A DNA stretch of 64,000 nt from Chryseobacterium sp. LJ668 (GCF_019613955.1 NZ_CP080443.1:1984001-2048000); one strand, 5' to 3'; positions 52,635 through 62,306 are shown, counted from the first letter of the stretch. Numbers and translations are program-made. The notes: generated by a model from the sequence alone, not told the origin.

Positions 52635-53705
52635 TTAAAATTGATTTAAATTTCTCGTTTTGCTGATCAGATACAGATCCGCCAAAACAAAAGCCGCAAG
52701 ACTTTCCACAACAGGCACTGCTCTCGGAACAACACATGGATCATGCCTTCCTTTCCCATCGACAGTTACTGCATTTCCATCTTTATCTACGCTTTCCTGC
52801 GGTTGCAAAATTGTGGCAACAGGTTTGAAAGCAACCCGAAAATAGATGTCCATTCCGTTTGAGATTCCTCCCTGAATTCCACCGGAAAGGTTTGATTTTG
52901 TCGTAAAATCTGTATTGAAGGCATCGTTATGTTCGCTTCCTGTCATTTTTGCACCGCAAAAACCACTACCGTACTCAAAACCTTTGCAGGCGTTGATATT
53001 CAGCATTGCTTTTGCCAGTTCGGCCTGTAATTTAGAGAAAACAGGTTCGCCAATTCCTACAGGAACATTTTTGATGACACAGGTAATTGTTCCACCAATC
53101 GTGTTGCCTTCTTTTTTGATTTCTTTGATTTTTAAAATCATTTTTTCAGCAGTTTCAGTATCCGGACAGCGAACTTCATTGCTTTCTGTTTTAGAAAAAT
53201 CTAGAGCCTGATAAGGTTTTTCGCAGAAAATTTCTCCAACAGAAGAAACGTAAGCGTTGATTTCAACATTTTTTAAAAGTTGTTTCGCTAAAGCTCCCGC
53301 AACGACCCAATTGATGGTTTCACGGGCAGAAGATTTACCACCACCACGATAATCCCGGATTCCGAACTTCTGGTCATACGTAAAATCTGCATGACTTGGT
53401 CGGAAAGATTGTGCGATGTGGTCGTAATCTTTCGACTTCTGATTTTCATTTTCAATCATAAAGCCAATGGGTGTTCCTGTCGTTTTTCCTTCAAAAATCC
53501 CTGAAAGAAATTTTACTGTATCACTTTCTTTTCTTTGTGTAACAATGGCTGATTGGCCGGGTTTTCTACGGTCTAATTCGTACTGGATTTTTTCTAAATC
53601 AATTTCCAAACCTGCAGGAAAATTATTGATGATTCCGCCATACGCCAAACCGTGACTTTCACCGAAAGTCGTGAGGCTGAGCAGATTCCCTAAAGTATTG
53701 AGCAT
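52635..53705 (-). CDS. aroC: Chorismate synthase
   Basis: 356 residues: [16 protein letters not shown] at the N-terminus, [29 protein letters not shown] with FMN/phosphate ligands, and [14 protein letters not shown]. Last step of the shikimate pathway. The box TAATTTTG (53710-53717) ends only 4 nt before the ATG, suggesting a leaderless transcript. Confidence 0.97.
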   Translation of the reverse strand: MLNTLGNLLSLTTFGESHGLAYGGIINNFPAGLEIDLEKIQYELDRRKPGQSAIVTQRKESDTVKFLSGIFEGKTTGTPIGFMIENENQKSKDYDHIAQSFRPSHADFTYDQKFGIRDYRGGGKSSARETINWVVAGALAKQLLKNVEINAYVSSVGEIFCEKPYQALDFSKTESNEVRCPDTETAEKMILKIKEIKKEGNTIGGTITCVIKNVPVGIGEPVFSKLQAELAKAMLNINACKGFEYGSGFCGAKMTGSEHNDAFNTDFTTKSNLSGGIQGGISNGMDIYFRVAFKPVATILQPQESVDKDGNAVTVDGKGRHDPCVVPRAVPVVESLAAFVLADLYLISKTRNLNQF

Positions 53706-53709
53706 AGTA

Positions 53710-53717
53710 CAAAATTA
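53710..53717 (-). promoter_or_regulatory. -7 box (TAnnTTTG) of aroC, 4 nt before the ATG
   Basis: TAATTTTG on the minus strand, 4 nt before the ATG; no good -33 element. Confidence 0.4.
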
Positions 53718-53752
53718 CCGATTTTTATCGGGATAAGAAAGTCTTTGAATAG

Positions 53753-55393
53753 TTAGAATTTATATTGTTTTTTAATTTCCTCTGTGATTTTTTTGACCTG
53801 TTTTTGCTCTTGCAATGTCATTTTTTTTGAGACAAAACCTTTACGCATATTGTTTTTATCAATCAGCTGTGGAAAGATTCCGGCTTTTTGGTAATCAAAA
53901 ACAAAACTTGCTGAAATTGCAGGAACCGGTGTATCAAAGTTGAACGGATATTTTTCTGAAACATTAAAGTTTAAATTTCCAACTTCAAAAGAATGGAATT
54001 TTTTATATTCGTATATAGAAGGTTTGTACCATTGTTTTTCTTCAAATTTCCCCATAAATGATAACATTCTGTAACTCGGAATAAACTTCACAAGGACCGT
54101 AGGAAAAGTCATGAATCCAATAACTATTATGGATAAAAAAGAAAAAATTAAGATTGATTTTTTTTGATTAAAATAGGTATAAAATATTACAAAAATAATC
54201 ACAAAAAAAACATCAATAAAAAATCTGTACTGTGCTGAAAATAACAAAACTAAAACACTTTTTATAATCAATGATATACAAATGAAGGTAATGATTTTGT
54301 TTTTTTTGATGAATGTAAAAACGGTAAAAATGACTAAACTTAAAACAAATGCTATATTAATTACAGATTTAATTCCATCAAGAAAAAGCCAGTTTTTGAT
54401 ATAATCAAGAGCAGAAAATTTCTGAATTTCTGCAAAAGTATGTTGATTGTCATAGGTTTTTTGAAGAGCATATTCGGAAGAGGATTTTAGTAATTCTGCA
54501 TCGGGTTTCCAGATGAATCCAAAGTCGATTACCGGAACAGGAAATATCGGATATCCGAAGGTCCAGATGTTTTTCATGAAAAATAATAAAAGGATAAAAA
54601 TTCCGGGAATCAGAGTTTTTAATGTAGATTTAATGATAAAGACAGAGTAGAGCAGACTTAAAATAGGCAGCCAAATCATTGTGGGCTTTATTGCAAAAAT
54701 AAATAGTGAAAAAGCAAAAATGAATCTTGTGTTTTTATCGCCTGATAAAATTTCATTTAATAAAATCAAAGAAAATATAATTACCGGCAGATCCGGACTT
54801 GGTGACTGTGAAAACAACAATAAAATAGGTAGAAAGCATAATTGAAGCCAGCTCTTTTTTTCGATAATGTAAATGGAATAAATTATAAGCAGAACAGCAT
54901 TTATTCTTAAGAAAGGATCTGCAAAACTTGAAAATCCCGCCTGGAAAATATGCCACAAAGACATTTGACCGAGTACAAGATCCAGATTTGAAATACCTTT
55001 TACCAATCCATATTGTTTCAGCCATTCTATACTAGGCAAATAATATCCAAAATGATCTAATATGTAAGGATAAAATGAACTGCAAAAAATAATTATAGCC
55101 GAAGTTATTGCTGACAAAACATAATTTTCCTTTGTAAACTTATATATTTTCAGGTAGAGCTTTTCTTTAAAAAAGCAGAATAAGCCAAATAAAATTGTAG
55201 GAATTTCAACATTTAGATTTAAAGGAATAAAAAATGCAAGAATCGTCCAGATCACGCAGATTCCAAAAATCCCGGATGTCAGTTGTCCAGAAATTCCCTC
55301 AAATATCTTAGCTTTAAAAGTGCCTTCAAGAAATTTTCCCCAACCTAAAAGGGTAGGTATGATTATTATTGTTGTAAGAAGAATAAACAGCAT
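53753..55393 (-). CDS. Polytopic membrane protein (LIC_10190-like)
   Basis: 546 residues with about 12 hydrophobic segments and a lumenal tail. The early FYPYILDHFGYYLPSIEWLKQYGLVKGISNL segment resembles GT-C glycosyltransferase-like membrane proteins sometimes called LIC_10190 family. The substrate, if any, is unknown. Start ATG 55393 directly follows the previous gene's terminator. Confidence 0.6.
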   Translation of the reverse strand: MLFILLTTIIIIPTLLGWGKFLEGTFKAKIFEGISGQLTSGIFGICVIWTILAFFIPLNLNVEIPTILFGLFCFFKEKLYLKIYKFTKENYVLSAITSAIIIFCSSFYPYILDHFGYYLPSIEWLKQYGLVKGISNLDLVLGQMSLWHIFQAGFSSFADPFLRINAVLLIIYSIYIIEKKSWLQLCFLPILLLFSQSPSPDLPVIIFSLILLNEILSGDKNTRFIFAFSLFIFAIKPTMIWLPILSLLYSVFIIKSTLKTLIPGIFILLLFFMKNIWTFGYPIFPVPVIDFGFIWKPDAELLKSSSEYALQKTYDNQHTFAEIQKFSALDYIKNWLFLDGIKSVINIAFVLSLVIFTVFTFIKKNKIITFICISLIIKSVLVLLFSAQYRFFIDVFFVIIFVIFYTYFNQKKSILIFSFLSIIVIGFMTFPTVLVKFIPSYRMLSFMGKFEEKQWYKPSIYEYKKFHSFEVGNLNFNVSEKYPFNFDTPVPAISASFVFDYQKAGIFPQLIDKNNMRKGFVSKKMTLQEQKQVKKITEEIKKQYKF

Positions 55394-55397
55394 AAAA

Positions 55398-55425
55398 AAA
55401 GATTGCTTAAAAATAAGCAATCTTT
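55398..55425 (-). terminator. Terminator of the glycine-zipper lipoprotein gene
   Basis: AAAGATTGCTTA / TAAGCAATCTTT hairpin with a T run ending just before the ATG of the following membrane protein. Confidence 0.75.
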
Positions 55426-55446
55426 TATTGTTTCTGAAATGATTAT

Positions 55447-55983
55447 CTATTTAGGCTGTACTCGCCCACTTTTTCTATCCTGTGCTCTACCTAATGTATA
55501 CCCGGTTGCGGCACCAATAACTCCACCTACTACAGCACCTCCACCACGGTTTTTTTTGTTAACAATAGCACCCAAAGCTGCCCCACTTACGGCACCAATC
55601 GCGGTACCTTTAGCAGCTTCACTGATTCCTTTTTTCTGCGGTGCAGTTGTTCCTGCAGAACTTCCTCCGTTGTTAGCAACACTACCGCTGTTTGAACTTG
55701 ATGATCTGTCTCGGTATATTGTTTTTGTTTCTCGTATTACTTGAGGCGAAGCAGCTGCAGCAGTTTTAGCTTTCTGCACCTCAACAAGGCTGTCTGCTTT
55801 TTTCTGAGCTTCGTATGCGAATCTTTCTTTTTCAATTGCCAGTTTTTGCTTCTCTATATCAAGCTGTCTTGCCTGAAATTCCATTTTTTGTTGTTCTAAA
55901 GATTTTTCTGCAACCTGGTCATCTTTCTTACAGGCAGTCAGTGTAATCACCGACAAAATTCCTGCTAATACTATATTTTTCAT
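55447..55983 (-). CDS. Lipoprotein with coiled coil and glycine zipper
   Basis: 178 residues: lipoprotein signal peptide (VLAGILSVITLTAC, Cys18), a charged coiled coil (about 25-75, EKQKLAIEKERFAYEAQKK), a Ser/Gly linker and a glycine-zipper region (GTAIGAVSGAALGAIV, GGAVVGGVIGAATG) like YMGG/SlyB-type proteins. Probably an outer-membrane-associated envelope lipoprotein. Function unknown. Confidence 0.78.
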   Translation of the reverse strand: MKNIVLAGILSVITLTACKKDDQVAEKSLEQQKMEFQARQLDIEKQKLAIEKERFAYEAQKKADSLVEVQKAKTAAAASPQVIRETKTIYRDRSSSSNSGSVANNGGSSAGTTAPQKKGISEAAKGTAIGAVSGAALGAIVNKKNRGGGAVVGGVIGAATGYTLGRAQDRKSGRVQPK

Positions 55984-56298
55984 ATGTGTAAATTTTAATT
56001 ATTAATAATGTCATCGTATTGCCAGTTTTATTTGTAATTAAGCCTAGCTGATTACGTGTAAATAATTCAATTTTTCAAATTCTACCAAACCCAAGTTAGT
56101 CTGATGTTGTGGTATGTTCAATTATGAAGCCAAGTTTTAGTTAAGAAAATGTTAAAATGTAAAAAACAAGTGAATAAGGTAATGAGAGAGGGTACTATCG
56201 TTTTATGATATTGTTTAAATTTCAGTTAGTATTTTTATTATTGCCCATTTCGGAAGAATGCATTATTATTGTTTGAAAATGATTTATAAAGAAAACGA
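55984..56298. other. Intergenic region upstream of lipoprotein and DUF3817 genes
   Basis: About 315 bp of AT-rich DNA between divergent genes. I see no convincing TAnnTTTG box near the DUF3817 start (a TATTGTTTG near 56268 is one base too long), no hairpin and no coding frame. Confidence 0.5.
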
Positions 56299-56598
56299 AT
56301 GGTCAATTTATATCGTAAAATAGCAATTATTGAAGGTGTTTCTTATCTGATTTTATTATTTGTTGCAATGCCGTTAAAATATCTGTTTGATATCCCGGAT
56401 GCTGTAAAGTATTTTGGCTGGATACACGGCGTTTTATTTCTCGTTTTTATAGGGATTCTCATCATCACAGCATTTCAATACAAATGGAGCTTAAAAAGAG
56501 TTATAGTTTATCTAATAGCATCAGTATTGCCTTTTATACCATTTATATTAGACAAGAATTTGAAAAAAGAATATACGAATACGTCTGGCTATCGTTAA
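56299..56598 (+). CDS. DUF3817 membrane protein
   Basis: 99 residues with three hydrophobic segments and the family core IEGVSYLILLF, KYFGWIHGVLF. DUF3817 proteins are small integral membrane proteins of unknown role. No other gene is close enough to suggest an operon. Confidence 0.82.
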   Translation: MVNLYRKIAIIEGVSYLILLFVAMPLKYLFDIPDAVKYFGWIHGVLFLVFIGILIITAFQYKWSLKRVIVYLIASVLPFIPFILDKNLKKEYTNTSGYR

Positions 56599-56625
56599 AT
56601 AAAGCAAAAGTTAGCGTAAGAATAT

Positions 56626-56668
56626 AAAAAAAACCCTAAACTCTGAACATTCAGTAGAATAGGGTTTT
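56626..56668 (-). terminator. tRNA-Cys terminator
   Basis: AAAACCCTA / TAGGGTTTT arms with a T run on the minus strand, just after the tRNA. Confidence 0.75.
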
Positions 56669-56672
56669 GATG

Positions 56673-56743
56673 AGGTACCTAGCGGATTCGAACCGCTGTA
56701 GATGGTGTTGCAGACCACTGCCTAGCCGCTCGGCCAAAGTACC
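56673..56743 (-). tRNA. tRNA-Cys (anticodon GCA)
   Basis: 71-nt cloverleaf: acceptor GGTACTT / AGGTACC with discriminator T, anticodon loop CTGCAAC (GCA) between TGGT and ACCA, T arm AGCGG-TTCGAAT-CCGCT. No CCA is encoded. Confidence 0.93.
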
Positions 56744-56793
56744 ATTTTTAAGTGGTGCAAATATAGAAGATTTTCTAATTCAAAGCAAAGTTT

Positions 56794-57282
56794 TTAAGCG
56801 ATTTCTTTCTTTCCAAGATCTTCAATATCTGTTCTTACCTGTTTTTCAGCCTCATAATTTTTGATGCTAATTACACGTGTATCACTCCAGCTGTCATGTA
56901 ATCCAGTTTCTCCAAAAAAAGACAGCTGATCAATCAAGATAATCCCTCTAGTAATATTTCTAATGAAAAAATTACTTACTGAGGGTTTGCTGCCGTCAAT
57001 CATGATTACTTTTGTTCCTGTAATCAATTTTCCTAAGCTTCTGCCTCCTGTAACAGATTCGATGATAAAAATGTATACAACATAACATACAATACTTAGA
57101 AGTCTGTCGGTGATCGAATTGATATTGCTTATCCAAGAATTAAAAGCTGGACTTATCGTCAAAAGCATCAGAAAAGCACATGTAAATAAAATGTAAAAAG
57201 TAAAAAGATCTACAAAATAATTGGCGAATCTTAGTCCCTTTGAAGCTTTGTTGTTTTCTACAATTTTTAAATGTTTTCTCAT
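56794..57282 (-). CDS. RDD family membrane protein
   Basis: 162 residues with RDD motifs LRFANYFVDLF, VTGGRSLGKLITGTKV and DSWSDTRVI and about three helices. Family function is unknown. Third gene of folB-DUF4403-RDD, 31 bp after DUF4403. Confidence 0.9.
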   Translation of the reverse strand: MRKHLKIVENNKASKGLRFANYFVDLFTFYILFTCAFLMLLTISPAFNSWISNINSITDRLLSIVCYVVYIFIIESVTGGRSLGKLITGTKVIMIDGSKPSVSNFFIRNITRGIILIDQLSFFGETGLHDSWSDTRVISIKNYEAEKQVRTDIEDLGKKEIA

Positions 57283-57313
57283 CGTTTATTTATGGTTTTA
57301 AGTTTACAATTAT

Positions 57314-58675
57314 TTAAAATCCTTTTAAAGTAAGTCTCAGATTTGCATTCGTATCGATCACAGCTGTAATTCCCGAATTATTTAAAAGAATCTGGTGAGG
57401 CTTAAGATTTGAAACTTTACCTGTCATCTTTAAGCCTTTATAATATTCTTTGTTAAATGCTTCTTCTATACTTTTCTTTGATGAAATTTCAAGATCAGAT
57501 GTTGGAATCCCGTATTCATCTTCTATCATTTTCACAATTTTTCCTTTGAAAAGAGAAGTTGCTAACTTTTGAATAATATTGGCTGTCCTTAGTTTAAATT
57601 TTGTATCTGAAAGTACTATTTTTCTTTTACTTTCATCATAAGCGGGAATTCCCGAAATAAAAGCTGTTCCGTTCACATAACCTTCCGTGTCAGCTTCTAT
57701 CATAATTCGGTTGGCTTCGCCGTATACTTTGATATTCGTGATTTTTACTTTAGAATCTCTGACGTCAAATTCTTTATTCAGAAAAGTTTTTTTTGCGATA
57801 TTCGTTGCTTCAGAAAACGGAATATTCGCAGTGGTCTGCAGGACAAATTGGTCTGCCAAAAGAGGAATAAAATTAAAATTCATCACGGCTTTTGCGGGTT
57901 GCGAAGCTTCAGGTTTGGTTCCGGTGTACGTTTCTGAGAAAATATCGATTCCGATAGTGGTGTCGATTTGATTTCCGTAGAATTTAAATGGAGTAATATT
58001 GACGTTGATCGGCGTGATTTTGAGCCATGTATTATATTCTTCGGAGATGTTAAAGGGTTGAGAAAATGCATTCCAGGCCAGAACTGCATATTGCTGAAAA
58101 TTGAGTTGTGAAGCCATTTGCTTATCAATCGTTTTACAGAAATTGTATTGCTGTTCTTTCAGGCTTTTTTCAACAAAAGAAGTAATTGGGATCTGAATTT
58201 TTCCGAAATCTAAAACAGGTTTTTTCACCCATTTAAAACCCATTGGCTGTGTGAAAGTGCTTACCGTCCAGTTATTTTTAAAGCTTAATGCGGTTTTAAA
58301 ATACATGACCGTTTCGAAAGCCGTTTCCTGATAAGTATAAACTCCCAAAGTTCCGATGCCTTTTTCTGCCCAAATTTTTAACGGAACTTCTATCAGAATG
58401 TTTTCATTAGCATCTCCAACGAGTCTTATCGGTCTGGTTTTCCAGACTTTTACTTTAAATTGGTCGTTATCATTGTCCGTATAAGAATCATCCTGAAAAA
58501 TCAAATCTTTCACCGAAGCATTAATCATATTGCTGATTTCCGACAACGGAATTGTAACAGGCATCGTAATGCTCGATTTTATTTTCGGAAAATTATAAAT
58601 GGCATCGCCGGACGTATTGCTTTGTCCAAAAATTCCAATAGAGAGAAGTAGAAATAATATGTTTAATATCTTCAC
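57314..58675 (-). CDS. DUF4403 family lipoprotein-like/periplasmic protein
   Basis: 453 residues: an N-terminal signal sequence (MKILNILFLLLSIGIFGQS), then beta-rich repeats typical of DUF4403 with VTIPLSEISNMINASVKDL at the start and FDVRDSKVKITNIKVYGEANRI later. Start is GTG at 58675. Family knowledge: lipid-binding-like fold, role unknown. Placed between folB and an RDD gene with short gaps. Confidence 0.82.
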   Translation of the reverse strand: MKILNILFLLLSIGIFGQSNTSGDAIYNFPKIKSSITMPVTIPLSEISNMINASVKDLIFQDDSYTDNDNDQFKVKVWKTRPIRLVGDANENILIEVPLKIWAEKGIGTLGVYTYQETAFETVMYFKTALSFKNNWTVSTFTQPMGFKWVKKPVLDFGKIQIPITSFVEKSLKEQQYNFCKTIDKQMASQLNFQQYAVLAWNAFSQPFNISEEYNTWLKITPINVNITPFKFYGNQIDTTIGIDIFSETYTGTKPEASQPAKAVMNFNFIPLLADQFVLQTTANIPFSEATNIAKKTFLNKEFDVRDSKVKITNIKVYGEANRIMIEADTEGYVNGTAFISGIPAYDESKRKIVLSDTKFKLRTANIIQKLATSLFKGKIVKMIEDEYGIPTSDLEISSKKSIEEAFNKEYYKGLKMTGKVSNLKPHQILLNNSGITAVIDTNANLRLTLKGF

Positions 58676-58702
58676 TAGGTTTTTATTTTTTAAAACTGAA
58701 AA

Positions 58703-59086
58703 TTACTCATTTCCTGTAATTCCGCCTAATAAAAAACTTTTTTCAAGCTCTATACTTGCACCTTTAGTTTCGCCTTTCATGGGCGGGCTTGTTTTGGTGA
58801 TTCTTAATTTGATGTAAGAAATCTGATTGAATTTTTCATTGATTTTGGTAATGATTCTTCCTGCGACATGTTCTAGCAGCTTAGATCGAATCTTCATCTC
58901 ATCATGAATAATCTCATTAATATCTGCATAGCTTATCGTATCATTCAAATCATCGGAAGCAGCAGCATCCCACAAATCAGTGTGTAGCTCTGCATTTAAA
59001 ATATAATAGGTTCCGATGATGTTTTCTTCGGGAAGAACGCCGTGATAAGCGTAGATTTTTACGTCTTCTAAAAATATTTTGCTCAT
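58703..59086 (-). CDS. folB: Dihydroneopterin aldolase
   Basis: 127 residues with the FolB start IFLEDVKIYAYHGVLPEENIIG, YADINEIIHDEM and the C-terminal ISYIKLRITKTSPPMKG. Makes 6-hydroxymethyl-dihydropterin for folate. First gene of a three-gene unit with DUF4403 and RDD. Confidence 0.95.
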   Translation of the reverse strand: MSKIFLEDVKIYAYHGVLPEENIIGTYYILNAELHTDLWDAAASDDLNDTISYADINEIIHDEMKIRSKLLEHVAGRIITKINEKFNQISYIKLRITKTSPPMKGETKGASIELEKSFLLGGITGNE

Positions 59087-59166
59087 GAATTTTGAAATTG
59101 TTTTAATGACTTATTTTAGATTCAATTTTTATAAAATAAATAAATAAGCGGATAAGTTTTAAGTGA

Positions 59167-59190
59167 AAAAGCGAGTAAAAAACCCGCTTT
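59167..59190 (-). terminator. Hairpin after the duplicated nadA end
   Basis: AAAGCGGG / CTCGCTTT with T run on the minus strand, following the partial nadA copy at 59196-59255; probably the original nadA terminator. Confidence 0.6.
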
Positions 59191-59195
59191 AAAAT

Positions 59196-59258
59196 TTATT
59201 TGATGCTTTTCAAAAGGTCAAGCATTGTCTCTATAGGTTCTAATACTTTGAGAAGCAT
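59196..59258 (-). pseudogene. Duplicated 3' end of nadA
   Basis: The minus strand reads MLLKVLEPIETMLDLLKSIK and a stop, matching the last residues of NadA (RLRALKPIEAMLDLSKSIK) at 13 of 19 positions. Only this tail is present, followed by a terminator that the true nadA lacks. See the finding on the 374-bp segment. Confidence 0.75.
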
Positions 59259-59296
59259 AATTTTTTATGTTTCATAATAAAAATCTACACAAAAAA

Positions 59297-59542
59297 TTAT
59301 CCAGTTTCTTTGGTGTAAAAATCAAGAATAATCGTAATCGATGTTATTAACCAAAACCAACAAGAAAAAATAAATGCATAAAAAATAACCAAAACCATTA
59401 AATGAAATAGTGTCATAGTTGAGTAAGAACTATTGAGAACTAGGTCATAATCATCAATTAGAAAATAAATTAAAAAGACAACTATAAATATTGAAACCAA
59501 ATATTTATAGATTTTAAATGCCTTTTTAAATGCACTATTCAT
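59297..59542 (-). CDS. 81-residue membrane protein between the two nadA ends
   Basis: Two or three hydrophobic segments (YLVSIFIVVFLIYFLI, LMVLVIFYAFIFSCWFWLITSITII) after a basic start MNSAFKKAFK. Codon use appears AT-rich. It sits 27 nt after nadA on the same strand and lies within the 374-bp segment bounded by the duplicated nadA tail. Family not recognised. Confidence 0.55.
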   Translation of the reverse strand: MNSAFKKAFKIYKYLVSIFIVVFLIYFLIDDYDLVLNSSYSTMTLFHLMVLVIFYAFIFSCWFWLITSITIILDFYTKETG

Positions 59543-59569
59543 TTCTTATATTTTTCCGTGTATGTATTT

Positions 59570-60589
59570 TTATTTAATGCTTTTTGAAAGATCGAGCATT
59601 GCCTCAATAGGTTTCAGCGCTCTCAGTCGAAGTTCTTCTTCAATGATAATTTCAGGAAGTTCATATTTCATGCATAAATAGAGTTTTTCCATTGTATTTC
59701 TCTTCATGTAAAAACATTCTGAGCAGTTACAGCTTTCGTCAAAAACCAAAGCAGGAATCAGTTCTTTGTGTGGTGCACGTTTTCTCATTTCGTGAAGAAT
59801 TCCTTCTTCTGTTGCAATAATGAATTTCTGACAATCGTCTTGTTCTACAAAATTCAAAAGTGCAGAAGTCGAACCGATAAAGTGAGCCAGTTTTAAAACG
59901 GCTTCTTCACTTTCCGGATGTGCAATCAGTTTTGCATCAGGATTATCTGCCAATTGCTGTGCAATTCTTTCCATGGAAAACGCTTCGTGTACAATACAAC
60001 TTCCGTCCCAAAGAATCATATCACGTCCGGTTTTTTTAGATAAATATCTTCCCAAATTTTTATCCGGGGCAAAGATAATCGGTCGGTCAGTCGGTAAAGC
60101 TTCAATTACGGTTTCAGCGTTCGAACTGGTAACAATGATGTCACTTTCTGCTTTTGTTTCAGCGTTACAGTTGATGTACGTAGCAATTAAGGCATTGGGA
60201 TATTGCTCACGCATCTTTCTCAAACCTTCTCCTGAACAACCGTCTGCTAGAGAGCATCCCGCCATTGTATCTGGAAGAACTACTTTTTTAGTTGGGTTCA
60301 GGATTTTTGCAGCTTCTGCCATGAAATGCACTCCGCAGAACACGATCATATCGGCATCGGTATCTTTTGCCTGTCTTGCCAACTGAAGAGAATCTCCCAG
60401 AAAATCAGCGATATCCTGAATTTCTCCCGGTTGATAATAATGCGCCAGAATAACGGCATTTTTTTCTTCTTTCAATTGGAGAATGGCTTTTACCAAATCT
60501 TCCCCTTGTGGAATTGCTATATCTTTCAAATCTAAAAATCCTTTTACAGGAAGTGTAGATTTAGCTTTTTCTAATGTTTCGGTGCTCAT
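59570..60589 (-). CDS. nadA: Quinolinate synthase NadA
   Basis: 339 residues with HYYQPGEIQDIADFLGDS (substrate site), CGVHFMAEAA, CSLADGCSGEGL and CNCSECFYMKRN holding the 4Fe-4S cysteines. Makes quinolinate for NAD. The last about 20 codons recur downstream at 59196-59255. A heptamer tandem repeat lies just upstream. Confidence 0.96.
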   Translation of the reverse strand: MSTETLEKAKSTLPVKGFLDLKDIAIPQGEDLVKAILQLKEEKNAVILAHYYQPGEIQDIADFLGDSLQLARQAKDTDADMIVFCGVHFMAEAAKILNPTKKVVLPDTMAGCSLADGCSGEGLRKMREQYPNALIATYINCNAETKAESDIIVTSSNAETVIEALPTDRPIIFAPDKNLGRYLSKKTGRDMILWDGSCIVHEAFSMERIAQQLADNPDAKLIAHPESEEAVLKLAHFIGSTSALLNFVEQDDCQKFIIATEEGILHEMRKRAPHKELIPALVFDESCNCSECFYMKRNTMEKLYLCMKYELPEIIIEEELRLRALKPIEAMLDLSKSIK

Positions 60590-60605
60590 CTCGACCTCAG
60601 TTTTT

Positions 60606-60642
60606 AGAATTAGAAATTAGAAGTTAGAAATTAGAAATTAGA
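60606..60642. repeat. Heptanucleotide tandem repeat upstream of nadA
   Basis: AGAATT then AGAAATT, AGAAGTT, AGAAATT, AGAAATT, AGA: about five heptamer units, 17 nt upstream of the nadA ATG. Confidence 0.8.
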
Positions 60643-60690
60643 TTTTTGATGTTTTTACACTACAAACCTCCAACTTCTATCATCCAGCCT

Positions 60691-61254
60691 TTAACTTCCA
60701 ATAAAATTTTTTATTAAACTTTCTATTTCTTTTTTTGCTTCACTCAAATCGCTGTTGATAACGATTTTATCAAATTCTATCGCGTAAGTAAGCTCTTCTT
60801 CAGCTTTTTCCACGCGGGTTTTGATGGTTTCGGCGTCATCGGTGTTTCTTGAAATCAATCTTCGTTCCAACTCGGCAATCGAAGGTGGTTCAATGAAAAT
60901 GGACAATGCTTTTTCGCCAAAATATTTTTTTAATGAAATTCCGCCTTTTACGTCTACATCAAAAATAACAACTTTTCCCTGATTCCAGATGTTTTCTACT
61001 TCAGATTTTAAAGTTCCGTAATATTTATCGGTGTAAACCTCTTCAAATTCCACAAAAGCTTCCTCAGCAATTTTCTGTCTGAATTCGTCAGGCGAAATAA
61101 AGTGATAATCAACGGCATGAATTTCACTTCCTCTTGGCTCTCTCGTCGTGCAAGAGATGGAAAATTCCAATTCGGGAATTGCTTCCAACGAATGTTTTAC
61201 CAACGTTGTCTTCCCGCTTCCTGACGGCGCTGAAAATATGATAACTTTATTCAT
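60691..61254 (-). CDS. gmk: Guanylate kinase
   Basis: 187 residues: P-loop SAPSGSGKTTLVKH, STTR-like CTTREPRGSE and the Asp/Glu of the GMP site in DVDVKGG. Converts GMP to GDP. It lies between yicC and nadA on the same strand. Confidence 0.96.
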   Translation of the reverse strand: MNKVIIFSAPSGSGKTTLVKHSLEAIPELEFSISCTTREPRGSEIHAVDYHFISPDEFRQKIAEEAFVEFEEVYTDKYYGTLKSEVENIWNQGKVVIFDVDVKGGISLKKYFGEKALSIFIEPPSIAELERRLISRNTDDAETIKTRVEKAEEELTYAIEFDKIVINSDLSEAKKEIESLIKNFIGS

Positions 61255-61336
61255 TATTCATATAGTTGCTGGCTGATGGTTTTAAGTTGATGGGTGAAGA
61301 AATCCTAACAATCATCAATTAAACCGAATCAACTAA

Positions 61337-62194
61337 TTATAATACATTTAATGTTTGTTCTTTAATTTTTTCTAAGTCATCTTTCATCATCACCACCAAT
61401 TTCTGAATCTCAGCGTGATTGGCTTTTGAACCTAAAGTATTGATTTCTCTTCCGATTTCCTGCGAAATAAAACCTAGTTTTTTCCCATTAAAATCTTCGT
61501 TGTCCATCACTTCAGAATAATATTTCAAATGCTGGGAAAGTCTTACCTTTTCTTCCTGAATGTCTAATTTTTCAGTGAAATAAGCCATTTCCTGATAAAA
61601 TCTTGTCTCATCAACGTTTTCAAACTCTTTTAAAGTTTTCATATACCGTTCTCTAACGGTATCAATTCTCACCTGTTCATAAGGAACAACTTCTGTTAAA
61701 TATTTATCAATATTTTTAATGTTCCGTTCCAGCTCTTCATGAAGGATATTTCCTTCCGTTTTTCGGAATTCCTGAAATTTATCGACAGCTGCATGTACAA
61801 TTTTAGCCAAAGCTTCCCATTCTCCTTCATTCAGTTCGTCTGGTCTCGAAGTGATGGCATCAGGAAGTCGTACTGCCATTTTAAGGTATTCAAAATCTGG
61901 TCCGTCAGAAGCAATGTTTTTAAGCTCATTCATATAAGAATCAATCAGACTTCTGTTGATTTTCACATCATTGGTTTCTTCAAGATTCTCAATATTAATA
62001 TAGCAATCTACCTTTCCACGGATGATTCTATCATTGAGAATTTTTCTTACTTCAAATTCTTTTTCTTTGTAACGTAAAGGAATTTTAATGTTCAAATCAA
62101 AGCTCTTGCTGTTCAGTGATTTAATATCTATCGAAATTTTTTTTCCTTCAAAAACACCTTCGGCTCTACCGAAGCCGGTCATTGATAAAATCAT
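61337..62194 (-). CDS. yicC: YicC-family endoribonuclease
   Basis: 285 residues beginning MILSMTGFGRAEGVFEGKKI and ending QTLNVL with the family phrase GFISQEIGREINTLGSKANHAEIQKLV. Family knowledge: YicC is a stress-related endoribonuclease. gmk lies just downstream, a common linkage. A TATCTTTG box precedes it by 17 nt. Confidence 0.93.
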   Translation of the reverse strand: MILSMTGFGRAEGVFEGKKISIDIKSLNSKSFDLNIKIPLRYKEKEFEVRKILNDRIIRGKVDCYINIENLEETNDVKINRSLIDSYMNELKNIASDGPDFEYLKMAVRLPDAITSRPDELNEGEWEALAKIVHAAVDKFQEFRKTEGNILHEELERNIKNIDKYLTEVVPYEQVRIDTVRERYMKTLKEFENVDETRFYQEMAYFTEKLDIQEEKVRLSQHLKYYSEVMDNEDFNGKKLGFISQEIGREINTLGSKANHAEIQKLVVMMKDDLEKIKEQTLNVL

Positions 62195-62306
62195 ACTTTT
62201 TTATTGTTTTACAAAGATAAACATTTAAGTCTATGTGTTCTAAATATCTTCAATTTGTGGTTTAAAAATAAAAGTTAAGCTAAACTCATTTTTGTAAATT
62301 AGCAAA

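Noticed and set aside
60600..60690. CRISPR-like repeats
   Set aside because: Only a short heptamer tandem repeat, without spacers or cas genes. No CRISPR array in the window.
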